Positions 62,001-64,000 of a stretch of DNA of 64,000 nucleotides are shown here, one piece after another; the first letter of the stretch is position 1; every line of letters begins with the position of its first letter. The translations under genes were made by a program, and so were the position numbers. The DNA comes from JACOMY01 sp046233115. GTDB lineage: Bacteria; Pseudomonadota; Alphaproteobacteria; Kiloniellales; JACOMY01. The notes below the pieces were generated by a model that saw only the letters and a list, made by a program, of their open reading frames with translations, had not been told where the DNA came from and did not search any database. Where the stretch lies: contig JBJXHM010000003.1 in the NCBI GenBank assembly GCA_046233115.1, positions 310,001 to 374,000 on the forward strand, given 5' to 3'.

Positions 62001-64000
62001 AAGACGGTCGTCGCCATCCCCGCCAAACAGGCTGTCGACGTCGAGCCCACCGTAGATCTCGTCCGCTCCGCTGTCTCCGTAAACGAGATCCCGGTCGTCG
62101 CCTCCCTGCAGTCGGCGGTCGCTTCCGCTACCGCCGAAAATGCTATCTGCTCCTAATCCACCGTAGAGTGCAGTGTCATGACCCAGACCGCCAAAGAGGC
62201 TGTCGAGGCCGCTGCCGCCGAATAGGCTGGTGTCGTTGCCGTCGTCGCCGAAGACCTTGTCGGACCCGCTGCCACCATGGAGGATTCTGTCATTACCCAG
62301 ACCGCCGTAGAGGCTGTCGTCGCCCTCGTCCCCGTAGGCAAGCGAGTCGTTGCCACTGTCGCCGAAGAGATCGTCGTCGCCAGAGCCTCCATAGAGCTTG
62401 CGGTCGCTTCCGCTGCCACCGAAGACCTGGTCACGCCCGGTATCACCGCTGATGCTGGTGTCGTTGCCGTCACCGCCGAAGAGCCGGTCGTCGGCGGCAG
62501 CGCCGAACAGGAACAAATCATTGCCGCTGTCGCCGTAGACCCGATCGGCGCCACCCTGCCCTTGCAGGCTCAGGTCGATGCCGGAACCGCCGAAGATGGT
62601 GTCACCGCCGGCCCGACCGACAGCCTGGTCGCTACCGCCATATCCGTAGATCACGTCCGGGCCGGTCGAGCCCACAAGGCTGTCGTCGCCCGGCCCTCCC
62701 GGAAACGCGGTCAAGGTAACCTCGACCGAAAGCAGGCTGGCGCCGTCCAGGCTGGCACCGTTCATCAGGAACAGCGTATCGGTCCCGCTGCCGCCGTCGA
62801 AGGTCTCGCCGACGCCCGCATCACCGATCTGCACCACAAAGAGATCGTTCCCTGAGCCGCCGGACAGGGTGGATTCGAGACCCGATCCGCTATTGATGGT
62901 GTCGTCGCCCAACCCGCCGAAGAAAGCATCGGTCCCGGTGCCACCCGACAAGGTGTCCACACCGCTGTCACCGAAGAGAACGTCATCTCCCTCGTCGCCG
63001 GATAGGGAGTCGTCGCCACTACCGCCATAGAGCGCACTGTCGTCGCCGGAACCACCGTAGATGAAATCCCGGGAGTCGCCGCCGTAGAGGCCATTGTCGT
63101 CGCCAGTGCCGCCAAGGATTCGGTCACTACCACTGTTGCCGTAAAGCAGGTCCTGTCCGGGGTCACCGAAGAGGGTGTCTTGCTCGCTGCCACCGCTGAT
63201 CTTGTCGTCGCCGTCGCCACCTCTCACCTCATCTCTGCCCTGGCCACCGTAGGCTTGATCCCCGCCGGATCCGGCAAGCAGCCTGTCGTCCCCCGCCCCA
63301 CCGTAAAGCGCGTCGTGGCCGTCGTCGCCGATCAGCGAATCTGAGGCGCTCCCACCGAACAAGCGGTCATCGTCCTGTCCGCCGTAGACACGGTCCTTTC
63401 CGGCACCTCCGTAGAGAGCATCGGAACCGCTTGCGCCGTACAGCCGATCTTGGCCCAGATCGCCGTAGATCTCGTCGTTGCCACTGCTGCCAAAGACCTG
63501 ATCGGAGCCGCCCCCCCCGGATAAGAAGTCCTGGCCAGACCCTCCGAACAGAGAGGAATCGTTCCCCGTTCCACCGTACACCCTGTCGTCACCGCTTCCG
63601 CCAAATAGCCGCAAGTCGTCGCCGTCGTCGCCGAACAGGCGATCATCTCCCTTTCCCCCGAGGAGACTGAAATCGTTCCCATCGCCGCCATAGATACGGT
63701 CTTGTCCCCCAGCGCCATCCAGGGTCGAGTCACTCTGGGTCCCACCAAAAACCCTGTCGTCGCCTTGATCGCCCCGCAGGACACGGTCGATTCCCGAACC
63801 GCCGAAGACCTTGTCTTCCCCCGTCGATCCGAAGAGGGAGGAATCGTTGCCATCGCCGCCGTAGACGCGATCATTGCCGCTGTCACCGTCCAGAGAAAGC
63901 TCATTGCCGCTTCCGCCAAAGATCGTGTCCGGGCCATCACCGCCACGGAGCGAGATGTCATGACCGCTGTCGCCGTAGAGGAGATCTCTCCCTGCGCCCC
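59016..64000 (-). CDS. Giant RTX calcium-binding repeat protein, N terminus beyond the window
   Basis: Open frame to the right edge: 1,660 residues visible before the stop. Dozens of Gly/Asp-rich nonapeptides (GGSGNDxLY type) form calcium-binding parallel beta-rolls. Four copies of a module (x-GETYDGG-x-GTDTL ... SL-x-GV-x-LTS-x-EV) lie near 62850-62690, 62020-61860, 61710-61560 and 60690-60520; two copies of another (FIVDT-x-xDLV-x-ETAAGGFD) lie near 60200 and 59700. The C terminus (EVDRNGDGTLDQSFLVDGV...FVWLV) is typical of type I secretion substrates. Adhesin, S-layer-like or enzyme role cannot be decided without the N terminus. Confidence 0.9.
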   Translation of the reverse strand, partial: GAGRDLLYGDSGHDISLRGGDGPDTIFGGSGNELSLDGDSGNDRVYGGDGNDSSLFGSTGEDKVFGGSGIDRVLRGDQGDDRVFGGTQSDSTLDGAGGQDRIYGGDGNDFSLLGGKGDDRLFGDDGDDLRLFGGSGDDRVYGGTGNDSSLFGGSGQDFLSGGGGSDQVFGSSGNDEIYGDLGQDRLYGASGSDALYGGAGKDRVYGGQDDDRLFGGSASDSLIGDDGHDALYGGAGDDRLLAGSGGDQAYGGQGRDEVRGGDGDDKISGGSEQDTLFGDPGQDLLYGNSGSDRILGGTGDDNGLYGGDSRDFIYGGSGDDSALYGGSGDDSLSGDEGDDVLFGDSGVDTLSGGTGTDAFFGGLGDDTINSGSGLESTLSGGSGNDLFVVQIGDAGVGETFDGGSGTDTLFLMNGASLDGASLLSVEVTLTAFPGGPGDDSLVGSTGPDVIYGYGGSDQAVGRAGGDTIFGGSGIDLSLQGQGGADRVYGDSGNDLFLFGAAADDRLFGGDGNDTSISGDTGRDQVFGGSGSDRKLYGGSGDDDLFGDSGNDSLAYGDEGDDSLYGGLGNDRILHGGSGSDKVFGDDGNDTSLFGGSGLDSLFGGLGHDTALYGGLGADSIFGGSGSDRRLQGGDDRDLVYGDSGADEIYGGLDVDSLFGGDGDDRLAVRSQQEILAGETYDGGAGHDTLALLQGTTLPVGVVLTSFEVLAREGTSGADTFFGLSGYDNLYGLSGDDSLFGGSGMDLLHGGAGIDTVMGGAGNDTLIVANQGDLQPGDLFDGGDGTDILVLRENVSLPAGVTLTNIEIMDGPTVIRGDIWDNAIEGRQGQDDTIYGQSGDDTLHGGNSGNDVLYGASGDDTLTGEDIKFDWDYDDRFRTFTEYLFGGDGDDDLRGLAGGNFIFGGSGADIIVADDRNWSEYSRLYCFYPSGYICFRYFNGQAGPDRLYGGSGDDQIRTDWTFGYIVSGGDGSDTLISTVGNNGSHNGPESLWGGSGDDVIYAHGLNETAQGDSGNDRIYGFGDGYGGGLKGGDGDDHVSGGGGSDSVFGGSGSDFLVGNRGSDRLYGGSGSDRANGGPEDDQIYGSSGNDTLTGGRGVDGVFGGSGDDSFLVRTGDSRSGETYDGGAGTDTLILATGVSLGPGVTITSVEVLLAAGSSSRDVIDGLSGSDEIAGRGGDDTLMGRSGDDRLYGDSGEDLLRGQEGADTQFGGSGIDSLFGASGDDSLYGNLANDRLVGGTGGDTLFGGKNRDRLNGGSGTDTAYGGANNDTFIVDTLTDLVIETAAGGFDVIRCNATDYTLASGVDGFVEQVNVVTGAGKARIDGNALDNTFFGNSAANVLLGRDGDDSLDGGLGDDHQLGGEGNDQARGGGGDDILSGRSGFDTLMAGEGQDIANGDSGNDAIVGGSGSDILFGDGGRDRLNGGSGSDTAYGGADNDVFIVDTASDLVTETAAGGFDSLRSNAADYTLGTGAEAFIELALLVAGAGDGMLVGNALDNSLLGNDGDNRMRGNEGDDRLIGGDGDDTLFGGGGGDRFDGGSGADILSVGRGDAAFGGSGQDAFLLVGSPTGSGSPVIRDFDGLLVNGANGEDKLVFATGKEVGAFTYIESAAFSGGGNSEARFAGTRLIEVDRNGDGTLDQSFLVDGVTAANLLTATDFVWLV

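Noticed and set aside
59016..64000. Regular short repeats suggesting a CRISPR array
   Set aside because: The periodicity is that of 27-bp codon blocks for Gly/Asp nonapeptides within one long open frame; there are no constant repeats with unique spacers.

Overview
The window reads as chromosomal DNA of a high-GC alphaproteobacterium, probably Rhodospirillales-like. Evidence: the HmuTUV/HemP haem-uptake set behind a 7-1-7 Fur-type box, an MmcB-type DNA repair protein, OpgH, many SDR/GST/LysR genes, and dispersed palindromic repeats between genes. The assignment is inferred from gene content only. About 55 protein genes, two tRNAs (CAU and Arg-CCG) and one AT-rich foreign island are visible.

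Left edge (1-5.3 kb): a tight minus-strand cluster of a methyltransferase (cut by the edge), a glycosyltransferase, a divergent pterin-synthase-like protein and an MDR dehydrogenase, divergent from the glucan glucosyltransferase opgH.

Core (5.3-19.5 kb): two same-direction transcription units form what looks like a hybrid bacterial microcompartment (BMC) system. Unit 1 is a PotD/A/B/C-type ABC importer, an SDR and an APH-type kinase. Unit 2 is a class-III PLP enzyme, a CoA-acylating aldehyde dehydrogenase, shell proteins (two BMC-T, one BMC-P, one BMC-H), a small BMC-associated protein, and a B12-dependent diol dehydratase whose large and medium subunits are fused. SDR, kinase, PLP enzyme and aldehyde dehydrogenase match the aminoacetone/1-amino-2-propanol compartment of Mycobacterium (RMM/AAUM). 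The diol dehydratase is the signature enzyme of the Pdu type. Both routes would give a propionaldehyde-like aldehyde for one acyl-CoA-forming dehydrogenase. Both promoters carry the same 21-bp-spaced CTGTCAA repeats, so a common regulator is likely. The shell pore residue and two dehydratase pocket residues differ from Pdu in ways that could suit a cationic amino-alcohol. This is the most interesting part of the window.

Island and neighbours (19.5-26.4 kb): an AT-rich two-gene island (tcmP plus a DUF5131 three-Cys protein) sits directly between the dehydratase and a Co-type nitrile hydratase. Then come an FMN 2-hydroxyacid oxidase, a D-2-hydroxyacid dehydrogenase and an SH3 protein.

Middle (26.4-43.5 kb): mixed metabolism, including a DUF3616 protein, an ACT/NUDIX pair, betA-like GMC oxidase, enoyl-CoA hydratase, quinone oxidoreductase, dienelactone hydrolase, creatininase, LysR, three GSTs, a CmcJ/NvfI-like oxygenase, SodC, a GFA protein, a CAU tRNA, kup and a polysaccharide deacetylase.

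Haem region (43.5-51.5 kb): an unusually long TonB and a secreted protein diverge from hemP, a TonB-dependent haem receptor and hmuTUV around overlapping Fur-like sites. ettA, a SnoaL-like protein, mmcB and tRNA-Arg follow.

Right part (54.6-64 kb): a Tat-exported hydrolase with an SDR, a LysR regulator, an HxlR/SDR divergent pair, and the C-terminal 1,660 residues of a giant RTX (calcium-binding repeat) protein running off the right edge.
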